Origin: Bog-950 sp964620645
GTDB lineage: Bacteria; Bacteroidota; Bacteroidia; Chitinophagales; LD1
Direction of reading: 5' to 3'
Length of the DNA: 36,720 nt
NCBI GenBank assembly: GCA_964620645.1
Contig: CAZUHU010000013.1
Span: 1 to 36,720 of the forward strand
Shown: piece by piece, positions 8,607 to 18,114 of the stretch
How the letters are laid out: the number at the start of each line of letters is the position of its first letter
How positions within the stretch are numbered: position 1 is the stretch's first letter
Made by a program: the position numbers and the translations under genes
The notes under the pieces: model-generated
Seen by the model: only the letters and a program-made list of their open reading frames with translations
Database searches by the model: none
What the model was told of the DNA's origin: nothing

Positions 8607-8668
8607 CATACAACCTTATCTACAAGGTGCTTATCTTATTTTTATGGATAGGTGGTGTTTATATGTAC

Positions 8669-8700
8669 TTGACAACACCCAATAAAATACATTAATTTAG
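8669..8700 (+). promoter_or_regulatory. Bacteroidota-type promoter of the giant adhesin gene
   Basis: TTG at 8669-8671 and TAATTTAG at 8693-8700 (one mismatch from TAnnTTTG) are separated by about the 19-21 nt expected for -33/-7 elements of the Bacteroidota primary sigma factor. The -7 box ends 20 nt before the ATG. Confidence 0.55.
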
Positions 8701-8720
8701 GCAAAATTAAATTCGTTCCT

Positions 8721-11700
8721 ATGCGGAAACTTTTACCCCTGATTTTCTCTTGCCTTTTGCTGCTTGCAGTTGATATAGCAAAAGGCCAATGTACAAACGG
8801 TTATCAATATCCTTCAGGCTCTTATACTCCACCTTCTAACGGAGCGTGGACAAGTGCTACTAACATAAGTTGGTCTGGCGAATATGTGGTGTGGAATGTG
8901 GTTCAAGGCTCAACCTATACCTGGAGCACTTGCGGTACTGATGGTGGCAATGCCGGTTACGATTCTGAACTTACACTTACTGATGCAGGTGGTGGAACCG
9001 TACTGGCCTACAGCGATGATGCCTGTGGTTTGCAATCGCGCATAGTATGGACTTCGAATTTTAACGGCCAGGTAAGGGTTTACCTGCATGAGATAACGAA
9101 CCTTTTGGGTCTGTTCTATTTCTATTGCCAAACCAATAGCACTAACAGTACCGTTGTGTGCAAGGTGCAGCATCCGCCCCTGCCTGTTTGCGGTAGCTAT
9201 GTAACACCAACTAATAACGTTACCGTACCTTCAACCGGTACAACCCTTAACTGGAACTCTGCCGGTGGAACTGTGCATGGTTACAAATTGTATTTTGGAA
9301 CTGACAACCCTCCGACAAACGTTGTAAACGGAGCTAACCAGGGTTTAGCAAACTCTTACAATACCGGTGGATTAGCGGCTAACCAAATTTATTACTGGCG
9401 CATAGCACCATGGAACTACGGTAGCGGCGACCAGGATGGTTGTCCGGTTTACACTTTTAATACTTACTATCCCGGCTGTGTAACGCCTTCTTTCCCCGGT
9501 GATGGTTCAGGCGGAATCAGCACCGTAGGTACCTCATTATCGTGGACTGCACCTGCTAACCCTCCCGGCACTCCTACCGCTTACAAAATGTATTTCGGTA
9601 CAAATAACCCGCCAACAAACATTGAGAACGGAACAAACCTGGGCAATGTGTTAACCTATAGTCCGGGCACCTTATCGTCAGGCACAACCTATTACTGGAG
9701 AGTGGTGCCTACCAATGCACAGGGCGATGCAATATCCTGCCCTGTATTCAGCTTTACCACCTCAAGCGGGCCGGCAAGCTGTTCCAACATCATCTATGTT
9801 TCGCCAACAGGTAGCGGCGATGGTTTTACCAGCGGTAGCCCAACCACGCTTTCAGCAGCTATAGGTTTAATTAACCTTGGTACCTATGGCCAATTAAACG
9901 AAATACGTATGCTAAGCGGTAACTATACCGTTAGCGGAAGAATTGATATACCGGCCAATACATTTTTTGATGGTGGTTATGAAGCAACCGGTACAGGTTG
10001 CGATGCTACATGGTCTAAAAACATAAGCTTAACTTCTCAGTTAGATATTACACCGGTTTTAGAAACGCCAACCGTTGGTGCAGTACAAATTGGTGTTTAC
10101 CGCGGCATGGCAGCTGCAAGTGTAAACAACTGGAGGTTACAGGATCTTACCATTAACGTAATATCTCCTTCGGGAACCGGCCAAACCAATAATCGCGGCG
10201 AAAGTTTTTATGGTGTGCATATCGATAACTGCAGCGGCTATGAAATTACACGTTGCAAAATTATAACCCCTGCCGGCACTGCAGGTTCGGCAGGAACAAC
10301 TCCTGCAGCAGGTGGTGGATTTACCGGCGGTGCAGGTGGTGGTGGTGGCAACGGAAGAGCAAGTTGTAATAATGGGACCTCTGGTGCTGGATCGCCAGGT
10401 GCAAAAGGCAATGGAGTTGGAGGTACAGGCACAGGCAGTAACCAAAATGGCAACGGCGCAGCAGGTGTAAGCGGTGGCGGTGCATTAAGTGCAGGCAATA
10501 GTGGTAACTCAGGAACTTCAGGTGCTAACGGATTTGCAGGTGCAAATAGCGGGGCTATAGGCAGTGCAGGAACATATAACAGTTATTTTGTACCGGGCGG
10601 CCAGGGTGGAACCGGTACCGGTGGCGGTGGCGGACAAGGTGGCGGCGGTGGTAGCGGTAATAACGTTGGCTGCGTGGGCGCCTGTGTATTTGGTAGCTGT
10701 GTAGGTGGCCTATGCGGTGCACAAAATGGTGCTGCCGGTGGTTCAGGTGGCCAGGGTGGTTCAGGAGGCACAGGCGGCTTCGGCGGCGGCGCTTCAATCT
10801 GCATCTTTGTAAACGGCACAGCGGGAACTATTTCCAATTGTAACTTAACACCCGGCACAGCCGGTGCAGGCGGCGTAGGTGCGTTCGGCAGTTTGGGCCT
10901 TGCGGGTAACGGCGGCGGCAGTGGCCCTTGCAACAGTTGTATTGTCGGCTCACGTTGCGGCGGGAACGGTGGCACAGGTGGCACAGGTGGCCAGGGTGGC
11001 AAAGGTGCAAACGGCTCTGCGGGGGTATCGGCACAGGTAGCTACCAATGCCGGCACACTTAGCTCACCAAGCATTACCATTCCGGCAACTCCGGTAGCTA
11101 CTGTTTCAGCTTATGTGGGTGCCACAAATTCTGAAATTACCATTACCAAAGCCGGTGGTTCGGGCAACTGGACCTTGCCTGCAGGCGCGGCTTATGTAAA
11201 TGATGTTAGCGCTTCAGTTAGTTCGTACTCTGCTACTTCAGCAACAGCAAAAATTTATTTCCCTTCATTACCGGGTTCAGGCGCATTACCAACTGCCAGC
11301 GGTTCTAAGCCTGCTATCTATGGTTTAGATCTGGTATATGGTGCCGTTACGTTCAAAAAAGGCGTTAATCTATCGGCTACCAGAACGTTGCCTACTATTA
11401 ACCCTATTAGTCCGGTATGTTTAGGTTCATCTATTAGCCTTGGCACAAGCGCCGCTGGTTCTTGTTACGATTGGGCCGTTCAAAAAATATCTTCTCCAAA
11501 CTCGGCTGCTGCACCGGGACCAAATTTACTTAGCGGTGCACAGATAACCGACCAAAACCCGGGTAGCCTTACAATAGCATCATCAGGAACTTACCAGGTT
11601 AAGTTACGTGTAAAAGATGATTGCTATGGATGGAGCATACCTGTTTATGCTTCGGTAGTAATTAACCAGGTGCCTGATTTGCCAGCAACGGTAGATTATG

Positions 11701-14700
11701 CTACCTGTTATAATAGTTCATTTAACCTTACTTCAATAAACCCTGTTGATGCTAATGGCACAACCGGTAGTTACGTATGGTCGCTAACGCAGGGAGGAGC
11801 AGCGCTTGGGTCAACGGTTATCTCGTTAACTACTCCGGGAACGTTTACTTACTACGTTCGTAAGGAAACCGCCACCACACCGGTTTGTTCAGATGAAAGC
11901 GAAGTAACTATTACCGTGCACCCAACGCCTGAATTGCCGGCGGCTGATGCGCAGGCATTCTGCCAGGACAATACAACTATTGATTTAACTGATTATAACC
12001 CTGCAGATGCCAACGCAGCTATAGGCAGCTATATTTGGTCAGCTACCTCCGGCGGGGCCGCTTTACCAACTACTATTGTGAGTTTGAATAGCCCCGGTGT
12101 ATTTACTTATTATGTAAGAAAGGTAACAGGTACTACACCCTCTTGCTCTGACGAAACAGTGTTTACCTTAACTATTAAAAACCGCCCTACGGGCAACATT
12201 GCCGGCTCAACTACAATCTGCGAAGGTCAATCAGTTAACCTTGCTGTGTTTGTTACAGGCACCGGCCCATGGAGCGGAACACTGTCAGATGGAACTACTT
12301 TTGTAGGTAACAGCAATCCTATACCGGTTAACGTTGCTCCTACTTCAACTGCAACATACACCATTACTGATTTAAGTGATTCGTATTGCGCTGCGCAAGC
12401 CGGTGATTTATCGGGCACGGTAACAGTAACGGTATTGCAACAGGCTACGGCTTTTGCAGGCCAGGATATGACCGGTTGTAACGGTTTATTGAATACCGTG
12501 GTGGGTGCTACTGCAACCAACTATTCATCTTTCAGTTGGTCGCATAATGGCTTAGGTACATTAACCAACTCCAATACCTTAAGTCCTACCTACTTCCCTG
12601 CACCGGGTGAAACCAGTGTTACATTAACGCTGCAGGTTAATGGTGTTGCGCCTTGCAGTACTGTGTTTGATGATATGGTAATGACCTTTGGCGCATGTAA
12701 CAGCATTTGGTTAGGCTATACTACTGATTGGTTTGATGGCGGCAACTGGAGTTTAGGTGTAGTGCCTAACGATTGTGCTGCTGATGTAACCATCCCTACC
12801 TTGCCGGTGGGTGGCTTCTTCCCGCACATTACTTCTACATCGCCACAGGTGGGTGATATAATTGTACAAAGCAGCGCACAAATTGACATTGATGCAGGCA
12901 AGAAAGTTTCGGTATGCGGAAGGTTTACCGGCGGTTTCGGTACCCCATCACAGATTGTAGGTAATGGCGAAATTGAACTGAATGGCAGCAGCCAGCAATT
13001 ACTTTTTGAACACCTTGTATTTAATAATCTGCGCCTGAATAATGCTGCGGGCGCTGCTATGCAAGCGGGCAGCGTTTATGATGTAATGAATGAGGTGCGC
13101 TTGCAGAGTGGTACATTAGATGCCAATACCGGCGTGTTGCACTTTGCCAGCCTGGCCGATAACCAGATTGCTATAATTGACAACTTTAGCTCAGGTTATT
13201 CAGGAACAGTAATTGGCCCTATAACTGCGGACCGTTACTACCACAGCAGCAGCACATACGATGCGCACTATATGGGTTCGCCGGTTGATAATGCACCACT
13301 TAGCCAGTTTGGCGCGGGTGGTACAAGCGGCTTCGCCATTCCTAAAGCCAATTGCGACGAAACCCAGTTGCACTATACTTCTCCTTACGGTACAGTTGCC
13401 AGCTACGATCAAAGTAATGGCGCAAGCTGTGCCTTAGGTGGTTGGTTGTTTGAAACCAGCGGTAACGCGGTTAATGCCAAAGGCTACTCTATCCGCTTTA
13501 CAGGCGCAGGTGTAGTTAGCGTTAATGGTGAGGCAAATCTTAATGCCAGCTACAGCCTTGGTGGTTTAATCAACAGCAGTTGGAACAACGTTAGCCTGCA
13601 GGGCAGGCCAATGACCTCCGGCTGGCAGTTGGTGGCCAACCCATACCTGGCTTACCTGAATGTTTCTGCAACGCCTGCCGGCTTTGATGCCAACAAGTTA
13701 GTATGGCACACAGGCGGCCCGTTTGCAGGTAGTTACCAGGCTGCAACGGTAGTTGCACCGTTCCAGGCCTTTATGGTACACGTAAGTGCACCGGGTGCGC
13801 CTAAAACTTATACTATTAATGCTACCAGCCGTGTTAAGCCGGGCACACCGGCCACTTTCCAAAAGCAGGCTAACGACCAGGAGTTAACTATTACCGCAGC
13901 TAATGATTCAACCCAATTGCTGGATGTAACTACTGTAGCGTTTAATACAGATGCTACCGTTAATATGGACGCAGACTATGACGGTATTAAAGTTGCAGGC
14001 GCATTAAACCGCCATACGCTTTACAGCCATAATGCGGACCCAATGAGTTGGATGGCCGTAAATACATTAAGAAGTATTGAAGAAACCAGCACAGTGCCGG
14101 TAGGTTTTGAAGCGGGAATTAACGGCCACTACACATTTACCTTTGATGGACTGAGTTCATTTGACCCTACCAGCTACATTACGCTTGAGGATAAGCAATT
14201 GAACGTGATGCACGATGTAAGAAGCGGAGCCTACAGCTTTACAGCTAATGCCACCGATAACTTTGATCGTTTTGTATTGCACTTTACACCTGCCGCACAC
14301 TTTAACACTGTTGATGCAAGTTGTAACGCTTTCGGGCAAATTAATATTGAGCAGCCCGGCCCTGCTAACTGGCAATACAGCGTAACCGATGCACAAGGCG
14401 TGGTTCTTTCTACAGGAACATTGAATGCCAGCAGCCCAACTACGGTTAGCGCTGCAGCGGGTACTTACACCGTTACTTTGGTAGATAACAATGGCTATAC
14501 CGTTGTTAAGAATATACTGGTAATGGGAGAGGAGCCTTTGTTAGCCAGCTTTGCCGTAAGCACCAATGTGGCAGAGGTAAGTGAGGATATACAGTTTGCT
14601 AATACTACCACCGGCGCTACAGCGGTGCAGTGGGATATGGGCGATGGCACCATCCTGAATGGTGCAATGGTTACGCATAACTATGCTGCTGAAGGTGTTT

Positions 14701-15050
14701 ACACGGTTAACATGATGGTAGAAAATGCTTCGTCATGTTCTTCTTCCGGCAACCAAACCGTTACCGTTACCGCTAAAGGTGCCACAGGTGTTAAGCCTTT
14801 GGCGATTGAGGGCATTAAGATTTGGAGTAACGAAGACCGCGTTTACGTTGACTTTAGCAAGAAGAAACAAGTGGAAGCCACTATCAATATTTACAATGTG
14901 GTGGGCCAGTTGATAAGCAGCGATAAGTTCGGCAAATCATCGGTTTACAGCCGCAAGCTGAATAACCTTGATGCCGGTTACGTTATAGTTAATGTTAAAG
15001 ATGCTGATGGTGTGGTAAGCAAGCAGTTGTTTATCAGTTCCAACAAGTAG
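8721..15050 (+). CDS. giant secreted multidomain adhesin-like protein with T9SS type A sorting domain
   Basis: A 2109-aa exported protein, likely displayed on or released from the cell surface by the type IX secretion system. In order: a signal peptide (1-22, ending AKGQ); an N-terminal beta domain; two fibronectin-III-like repeats (about 155-250 and 252-348) each with Y-FGT-NPPTN and YYWR; a beta-helix-like region starting IYVSPTGSGDGFTSG (about 356); a Gly-rich, Cys-containing stretch (about 517-772); Ig-like segments; two similar repeats of about 85 residues (about 985-1155) sharing GSYVWS/GSYIWS and TYYVRK; further beta-sandwich regions; a PKD domain (about 1939-2023) with WDMGDGT; and a C-terminal sorting domain (about 2030-2109) with INIYNVVGQ and a final KQLFISSNK. 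No enzyme motif is seen. It is monocistronic, with its own promoter and terminator. Adhesion is inferred from the architecture; the ligand is unknown. Confidence 0.9.
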   Translation: MRKLLPLIFSCLLLLAVDIAKGQCTNGYQYPSGSYTPPSNGAWTSATNISWSGEYVVWNVVQGSTYTWSTCGTDGGNAGYDSELTLTDAGGGTVLAYSDDACGLQSRIVWTSNFNGQVRVYLHEITNLLGLFYFYCQTNSTNSTVVCKVQHPPLPVCGSYVTPTNNVTVPSTGTTLNWNSAGGTVHGYKLYFGTDNPPTNVVNGANQGLANSYNTGGLAANQIYYWRIAPWNYGSGDQDGCPVYTFNTYYPGCVTPSFPGDGSGGISTVGTSLSWTAPANPPGTPTAYKMYFGTNNPPTNIENGTNLGNVLTYSPGTLSSGTTYYWRVVPTNAQGDAISCPVFSFTTSSGPASCSNIIYVSPTGSGDGFTSGSPTTLSAAIGLINLGTYGQLNEIRMLSGNYTVSGRIDIPANTFFDGGYEATGTGCDATWSKNISLTSQLDITPVLETPTVGAVQIGVYRGMAAASVNNWRLQDLTINVISPSGTGQTNNRGESFYGVHIDNCSGYEITRCKIITPAGTAGSAGTTPAAGGGFTGGAGGGGGNGRASCNNGTSGAGSPGAKGNGVGGTGTGSNQNGNGAAGVSGGGALSAGNSGNSGTSGANGFAGANSGAIGSAGTYNSYFVPGGQGGTGTGGGGGQGGGGGSGNNVGCVGACVFGSCVGGLCGAQNGAAGGSGGQGGSGGTGGFGGGASICIFVNGTAGTISNCNLTPGTAGAGGVGAFGSLGLAGNGGGSGPCNSCIVGSRCGGNGGTGGTGGQGGKGANGSAGVSAQVATNAGTLSSPSITIPATPVATVSAYVGATNSEITITKAGGSGNWTLPAGAAYVNDVSASVSSYSATSATAKIYFPSLPGSGALPTASGSKPAIYGLDLVYGAVTFKKGVNLSATRTLPTINPISPVCLGSSISLGTSAAGSCYDWAVQKISSPNSAAAPGPNLLSGAQITDQNPGSLTIASSGTYQVKLRVKDDCYGWSIPVYASVVINQVPDLPATVDYATCYNSSFNLTSINPVDANGTTGSYVWSLTQGGAALGSTVISLTTPGTFTYYVRKETATTPVCSDESEVTITVHPTPELPAADAQAFCQDNTTIDLTDYNPADANAAIGSYIWSATSGGAALPTTIVSLNSPGVFTYYVRKVTGTTPSCSDETVFTLTIKNRPTGNIAGSTTICEGQSVNLAVFVTGTGPWSGTLSDGTTFVGNSNPIPVNVAPTSTATYTITDLSDSYCAAQAGDLSGTVTVTVLQQATAFAGQDMTGCNGLLNTVVGATATNYSSFSWSHNGLGTLTNSNTLSPTYFPAPGETSVTLTLQVNGVAPCSTVFDDMVMTFGACNSIWLGYTTDWFDGGNWSLGVVPNDCAADVTIPTLPVGGFFPHITSTSPQVGDIIVQSSAQIDIDAGKKVSVCGRFTGGFGTPSQIVGNGEIELNGSSQQLLFEHLVFNNLRLNNAAGAAMQAGSVYDVMNEVRLQSGTLDANTGVLHFASLADNQIAIIDNFSSGYSGTVIGPITADRYYHSSSTYDAHYMGSPVDNAPLSQFGAGGTSGFAIPKANCDETQLHYTSPYGTVASYDQSNGASCALGGWLFETSGNAVNAKGYSIRFTGAGVVSVNGEANLNASYSLGGLINSSWNNVSLQGRPMTSGWQLVANPYLAYLNVSATPAGFDANKLVWHTGGPFAGSYQAATVVAPFQAFMVHVSAPGAPKTYTINATSRVKPGTPATFQKQANDQELTITAANDSTQLLDVTTVAFNTDATVNMDADYDGIKVAGALNRHTLYSHNADPMSWMAVNTLRSIEETSTVPVGFEAGINGHYTFTFDGLSSFDPTSYITLEDKQLNVMHDVRSGAYSFTANATDNFDRFVLHFTPAAHFNTVDASCNAFGQINIEQPGPANWQYSVTDAQGVVLSTGTLNASSPTTVSAAAGTYTVTLVDNNGYTVVKNILVMGEEPLLASFAVSTNVAEVSEDIQFANTTTGATAVQWDMGDGTILNGAMVTHNYAAEGVYTVNMMVENASSCSSSGNQTVTVTAKGATGVKPLAIEGIKIWSNEDRVYVDFSKKKQVEATINIYNVVGQLISSDKFGKSSVYSRKLNNLDAGYVIVNVKDADGVVSKQLFISSNK

Positions 15051-15069
15051 TATTAACACAATAAACAGA

Positions 15070-15100
15070 ATGCCCGGCCTAAGCCGGGCATTTTTGTTTT
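15070..15100 (+). terminator. intrinsic terminator of the giant adhesin gene
   Basis: A perfect 9-bp stem (ATGCCCGGC at 15070-15078 with GCCGGGCAT at 15083-15091, loop CTAA) is followed by TTTTTGTTTT. It lies 20 nt behind the adhesin stop codon. Confidence 0.92.
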
Positions 15101-15125
15101 ATTAAGAAACAGAAGTGGCTGGATA

Positions 15126-15158
15126 TTTGCACAATAAAACTTTTTTTGATTCCCTTTG
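15126..15158 (+). promoter_or_regulatory. putative promoter of the glutathione peroxidase gene
   Basis: TTTG at 15126-15129 and TCCCTTTG at 15151-15158 (one mismatch from TAnnTTTG) are 21 nt apart, the spacing expected of a Bacteroidota -33/-7 promoter. The ATG follows 21 nt later. Confidence 0.5.
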
Positions 15159-15179
15159 TTGTAGTTTAAAATTATAAGT

Positions 15180-15725
15180 ATGAAAATGTTACTTGCCGGT
15201 ATGTTGCTTTTGGCAACTTCGTTTAGCCTGCCTACTAAAACAGTTTACGATTTTACAGTTAAGGATATAGACGGTAAAAAGGTTACCCTTGATGCCTATA
15301 AAGGAAAGGTGCTGCTTTTTGTAAATGTGGCGAGCCTTTGCGGCAATACACCGCAATACAAGGATATACAGGCTTTGTACACGAAGTATAAGGATAAAGG
15401 CCTGGTGGTATTGGGTTTCCCCGCCAATAACTTTATGGGCCAGGAACCCGGAGATGACAAAGAGATAAAGCAGTTCTGCACCCGCGAGTATGCTGTAACT
15501 TTCCCTATGTTCTCTAAAATATCAGTAAAAGGGAAAGACATCGCCCCATTGTATACTTACCTTACCCAAAAGGCAGAAAACGGTGTTGTTGACGCCCCGG
15601 TAACCTGGAATTTTCAGAAGTTCCTGGTAGGTAAAGATGGCAAGGTGATAACCTCCTTTAGCCCGCGCACGCTTGTAAGCGAGCCTGAAGTTGTTGCAGC
15701 GGTTGAAAAGGCGCTGGCCCAGTAA
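15180..15725 (+). CDS. glutathione peroxidase-family thiol peroxidase, exported
   Basis: A 181-aa member of the glutathione peroxidase family; bacterial Cys-type members usually reduce hydroperoxides with thioredoxin as electron donor. The peroxidatic Cys54 is in NVASLCGNTPQY, Gln88 in FPANNFMGQEPG, and Trp143-Asn144 in TWNFQKF, which gives the full Cys/Gln/Trp/Asn active-site set. Cys100 in KQFC is at the usual place of the resolving cysteine. The first 18 or so residues (MKMLLAGMLLLATSFSLP) look like a short signal peptide with no lipobox, so the enzyme probably works in the periplasm. Its stop codon touches the stop of the opposite-strand TPR gene, with no bases between them. Confidence 0.92.
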   Translation: MKMLLAGMLLLATSFSLPTKTVYDFTVKDIDGKKVTLDAYKGKVLLFVNVASLCGNTPQYKDIQALYTKYKDKGLVVLGFPANNFMGQEPGDDKEIKQFCTREYAVTFPMFSKISVKGKDIAPLYTYLTQKAENGVVDAPVTWNFQKFLVGKDGKVITSFSPRTLVSEPEVVAAVEKALAQ

Positions 15726-17780
15726 TTAACGTTGTTTCTTTAACTCATCCTGCGCCCATTTCAGGTTGTTTTTAGCCTGTTGGTAGTTGGGCGAAATTTC
15801 TAGTGCTTTTTTGCAGGCAATCTCTGCGCTGTCATACTTTTGCAGCATAGCGTATGCTGAGCAAATGTTGTTGTAAGCGGTGGCGCTGTTAGGCTCAACC
15901 GCTAAAACTTCATAGCAGGTATTTATACACTCGCGGTACTTGCCCGATTGATAATAAGCCAGCGACTTATTGATTAACACTGTAGTTGAGTTCTGCTGTG
16001 TTATAGGGATTAACGGCTCAGTACTGTTGGCAGTTGCCAAATATTGCTTCGCATAAGTATCGTTAGGATAGTACTGCAGAGTAACTTCAGCAGCCTGTTT
16101 AAGTTTAGCCTTATCCGCCTTCTGCTTGTATATCTCCATTATCTGGTAGCGGCTATAAATGTGGCCCGGAAAGATTGCCAGGGCTTTGTTGCAATACTCC
16201 TCAGCCTCATCAAGGCGTTGCTGGCTGCCCAGGTAACGGGAATAGTAGTAATACGACTCAACATAGTTAGGCCCATAGGCGATAGCGTTCTGGTAGAACT
16301 GTTCAGCTTCGGACAATTTACCTTGCGCCTGCTTTAAAATAGCCATGTTAACATGCAGAATGTAATAGCGTGGTGTTTTAACCAAAGCTGAATCAAAAGC
16401 CGTTTCAGCGCCGGCATAATTGCCCTGCCCCATTAAAGTAAGGCCGTAATTCATCCAGCCGCGGCCATTGTTAGGGCTCTTTTCTGTTACATCTTTCCAC
16501 AGGGTTTCATCCTTTTGCCAAACTATGTTACGCTGATGGGTGCCGTAGCCATAAGCGCCCAATACCGGTATCATAAAGGCGAATACCGCGTATTTAGCCT
16601 GTCCCTGTGCCGCGAAAAACTTATTGGTTAAGTTGATGAGCAGGCAAACCATTGAGAAGATAAGGCCTATATAAGGAAGAAAAACACGGTGGTCGTTGGT
16701 AACCTCAGCAAGTGCAATAAAGGATGAGGTAGGCAACAACATTAAAAGGAACCATACCAGGCCAAAAGAAAAGGGACGCCATTCTTTTTTAGTTGAAGTA
16801 TAAAATGCCAGGCCAATTAAAAAGGCAAGGAAAATGATACCGCCAAACAAACGGCTGTAAATGGTACCGTTATAGGAAATAACCAAAGGTATATCCGTAT
16901 CAGCGGTAAGTTCTAAAGGGAAAAAGAATTGCGTTACATAGTGCCAAATGATATAAGGCTGCGAAGAAGCATACCACAGCACAGAGGTGCCACCCGGCTC
17001 GTGGTGCTTGGTCATTTTAATAGTGAAAATGGCCAGCGCTACGCAAACTACCAGCGGCACCAGACCGCTGAAAATGCTCTTAAGGAAATTGCTTATCTCT
17101 TTAAATGTAAGCAGATCCACCAGGCTTTTTTGTTTCTCAATCATGTAGTCATAGGCAATCATTGCCGGGGCAAACATGATGGTGGTTTCTTTGGCAAACA
17201 TGCCCAGTATAACCGGTATGAGATATACATAGGTTTTACGCCAATTGGGGAACTGTACATACAGCGCGAAAGAGGCTATAATAGCCAGTGTTGATAGGAT
17301 ATCCGAACGCGAGATGATGTAATTTACCGTTTCGGCATTGGCAGTATGCAGGCCATACCAGGCGCAACCAAGCACCGCAAAGTAGCTGTTTAGCTCCCCC
17401 GCTTTAGGGTAGGCCGCTTCATACAGTTTTACCTGTATAAAGTATAAGAGAATTACTATAAGCAGTAACCAGCTAAAATTGGAAACGTGAAACCAGAAGG
17501 GATCAAGGGGGCTGCGCTTTTCGGCAGGGGTAAGTGCATAGTCAATGGCCAGGGTAGTGGTAACCAAAGGACGATAGCCCTGGTGCGAAGGCATTGAACT
17601 GGACGTGGTGCAATCCTGAAAAAACAGGGGGATGTTTTTAATATCCCTTATAAAGGCGTTATCCTGTATAGTATGCGAATCATCGAAGTGAAACTCGTTA
17701 TGAAAGTGGTTGCTGTAAACGGCTGTAATAGCTAAAAGAACAAGAAATAATAATCCGCTGACAATTGCTTTATGACTCAT
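15726..17780 (-). CDS. TMTC-like polytopic membrane glycosyltransferase (GT-C type) with C-terminal TPRs
   Basis: A 684-aa integral membrane protein resembling the eukaryotic TMTC family (DUF1736 plus TPRs), which O-mannosylates secreted proteins from lipid-phosphate-mannose. An N-terminal membrane helix (about 6-24) is followed by HFDD (Asp33-Asp34), the acidic pair in the first extracytoplasmic loop of GT-C enzymes, then PLFFQD and SHQGYRPL (65-72), the hallmark block of TMTCs. Several more hydrophobic helices reach to about residue 410, including a HYVTQFFFPLELTADTD segment that fits DUF1736. From about 425 to the end are six to seven TPRs, presumably periplasmic. The start overlaps the DUF2304 stop by 4 nt (ATGA). 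It may transfer a sugar from a polyprenyl-phosphate donor to proteins. Family fit is good; donor and acceptor are inferred. Confidence 0.8.
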   Translation of the reverse strand: MSHKAIVSGLLFLVLLAITAVYSNHFHNEFHFDDSHTIQDNAFIRDIKNIPLFFQDCTTSSSMPSHQGYRPLVTTTLAIDYALTPAEKRSPLDPFWFHVSNFSWLLLIVILLYFIQVKLYEAAYPKAGELNSYFAVLGCAWYGLHTANAETVNYIISRSDILSTLAIIASFALYVQFPNWRKTYVYLIPVILGMFAKETTIMFAPAMIAYDYMIEKQKSLVDLLTFKEISNFLKSIFSGLVPLVVCVALAIFTIKMTKHHEPGGTSVLWYASSQPYIIWHYVTQFFFPLELTADTDIPLVISYNGTIYSRLFGGIIFLAFLIGLAFYTSTKKEWRPFSFGLVWFLLMLLPTSSFIALAEVTNDHRVFLPYIGLIFSMVCLLINLTNKFFAAQGQAKYAVFAFMIPVLGAYGYGTHQRNIVWQKDETLWKDVTEKSPNNGRGWMNYGLTLMGQGNYAGAETAFDSALVKTPRYYILHVNMAILKQAQGKLSEAEQFYQNAIAYGPNYVESYYYYSRYLGSQQRLDEAEEYCNKALAIFPGHIYSRYQIMEIYKQKADKAKLKQAAEVTLQYYPNDTYAKQYLATANSTEPLIPITQQNSTTVLINKSLAYYQSGKYRECINTCYEVLAVEPNSATAYNNICSAYAMLQKYDSAEIACKKALEISPNYQQAKNNLKWAQDELKKQR

Positions 17781-18112
17781 GCTTTTGTTTCGTTTAAGTT
17801 TTCGGCCCGCTGAATGGATATTTTGCGCACCAAATCAGTTTGGGCAGCTTCAAGATTTCTGATTTTCGAATATAGAATAATGCCTGCCACAAAGAAAAAC
17901 ATGATGAACAGATAAACAAGAAGGTCGAAACCACGGGCAACGCCAACAAAGTTGGCTATCTTATCGGTTAAGCCCGGGAAAACCACGAACACGCCGCCCA
18001 CCGCCGTAAGGCCGATAATCAACAGGCGATAGAAGGTTCTGTTTTTTAAACGGGGTATGGCTATAATAAAGATTATAGCAACCGGAATAAGCAGCAGTAG
18101 TTTCAAATTCAT
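17777..18112 (-). CDS. DUF2304 small membrane protein
   Basis: A 111-aa membrane protein matching the DUF2304 pattern: three hydrophobic helices (about 3-20, 29-45 and 63-82), the segment FPGLTDKIANFVGVARGFDLLVY spanning the second and third helices, and a charged C-terminal coil (about 84-111). Genes of this family commonly sit beside GT2 glycosyltransferases of the polyprenyl-phosphate type. Here it begins 2 nt after the GT2 stop and overlaps the TMTC-like gene by 4 nt, so the three are surely one transcript. It may anchor or assist the soluble GT2 at the membrane, or help move the lipid-linked sugar across; neither role is proven. Confidence 0.82.
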   Translation of the reverse strand: MNLKLLLLIPVAIIFIIAIPRLKNRTFYRLLIIGLTAVGGVFVVFPGLTDKIANFVGVARGFDLLVYLFIMFFFVAGIILYSKIRNLEAAQTDLVRKISIQRAENLNETKA

Positions 18113-18114
18113 GC

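Noticed and set aside
10970..11010. Short GGTGGCACA direct repeats considered as a CRISPR or VNTR array
   Set aside because: They are in-frame glycine codons inside the adhesin, without unique spacers or cas genes.
10137..11080. Long minus-strand open frames opposite the Gly-rich part of the adhesin, one of 165 codons rich in proline
   Set aside because: They are the complement of GGC/GGT glycine codons, which removes stop codons in other frames. They have no start context or family resemblance.
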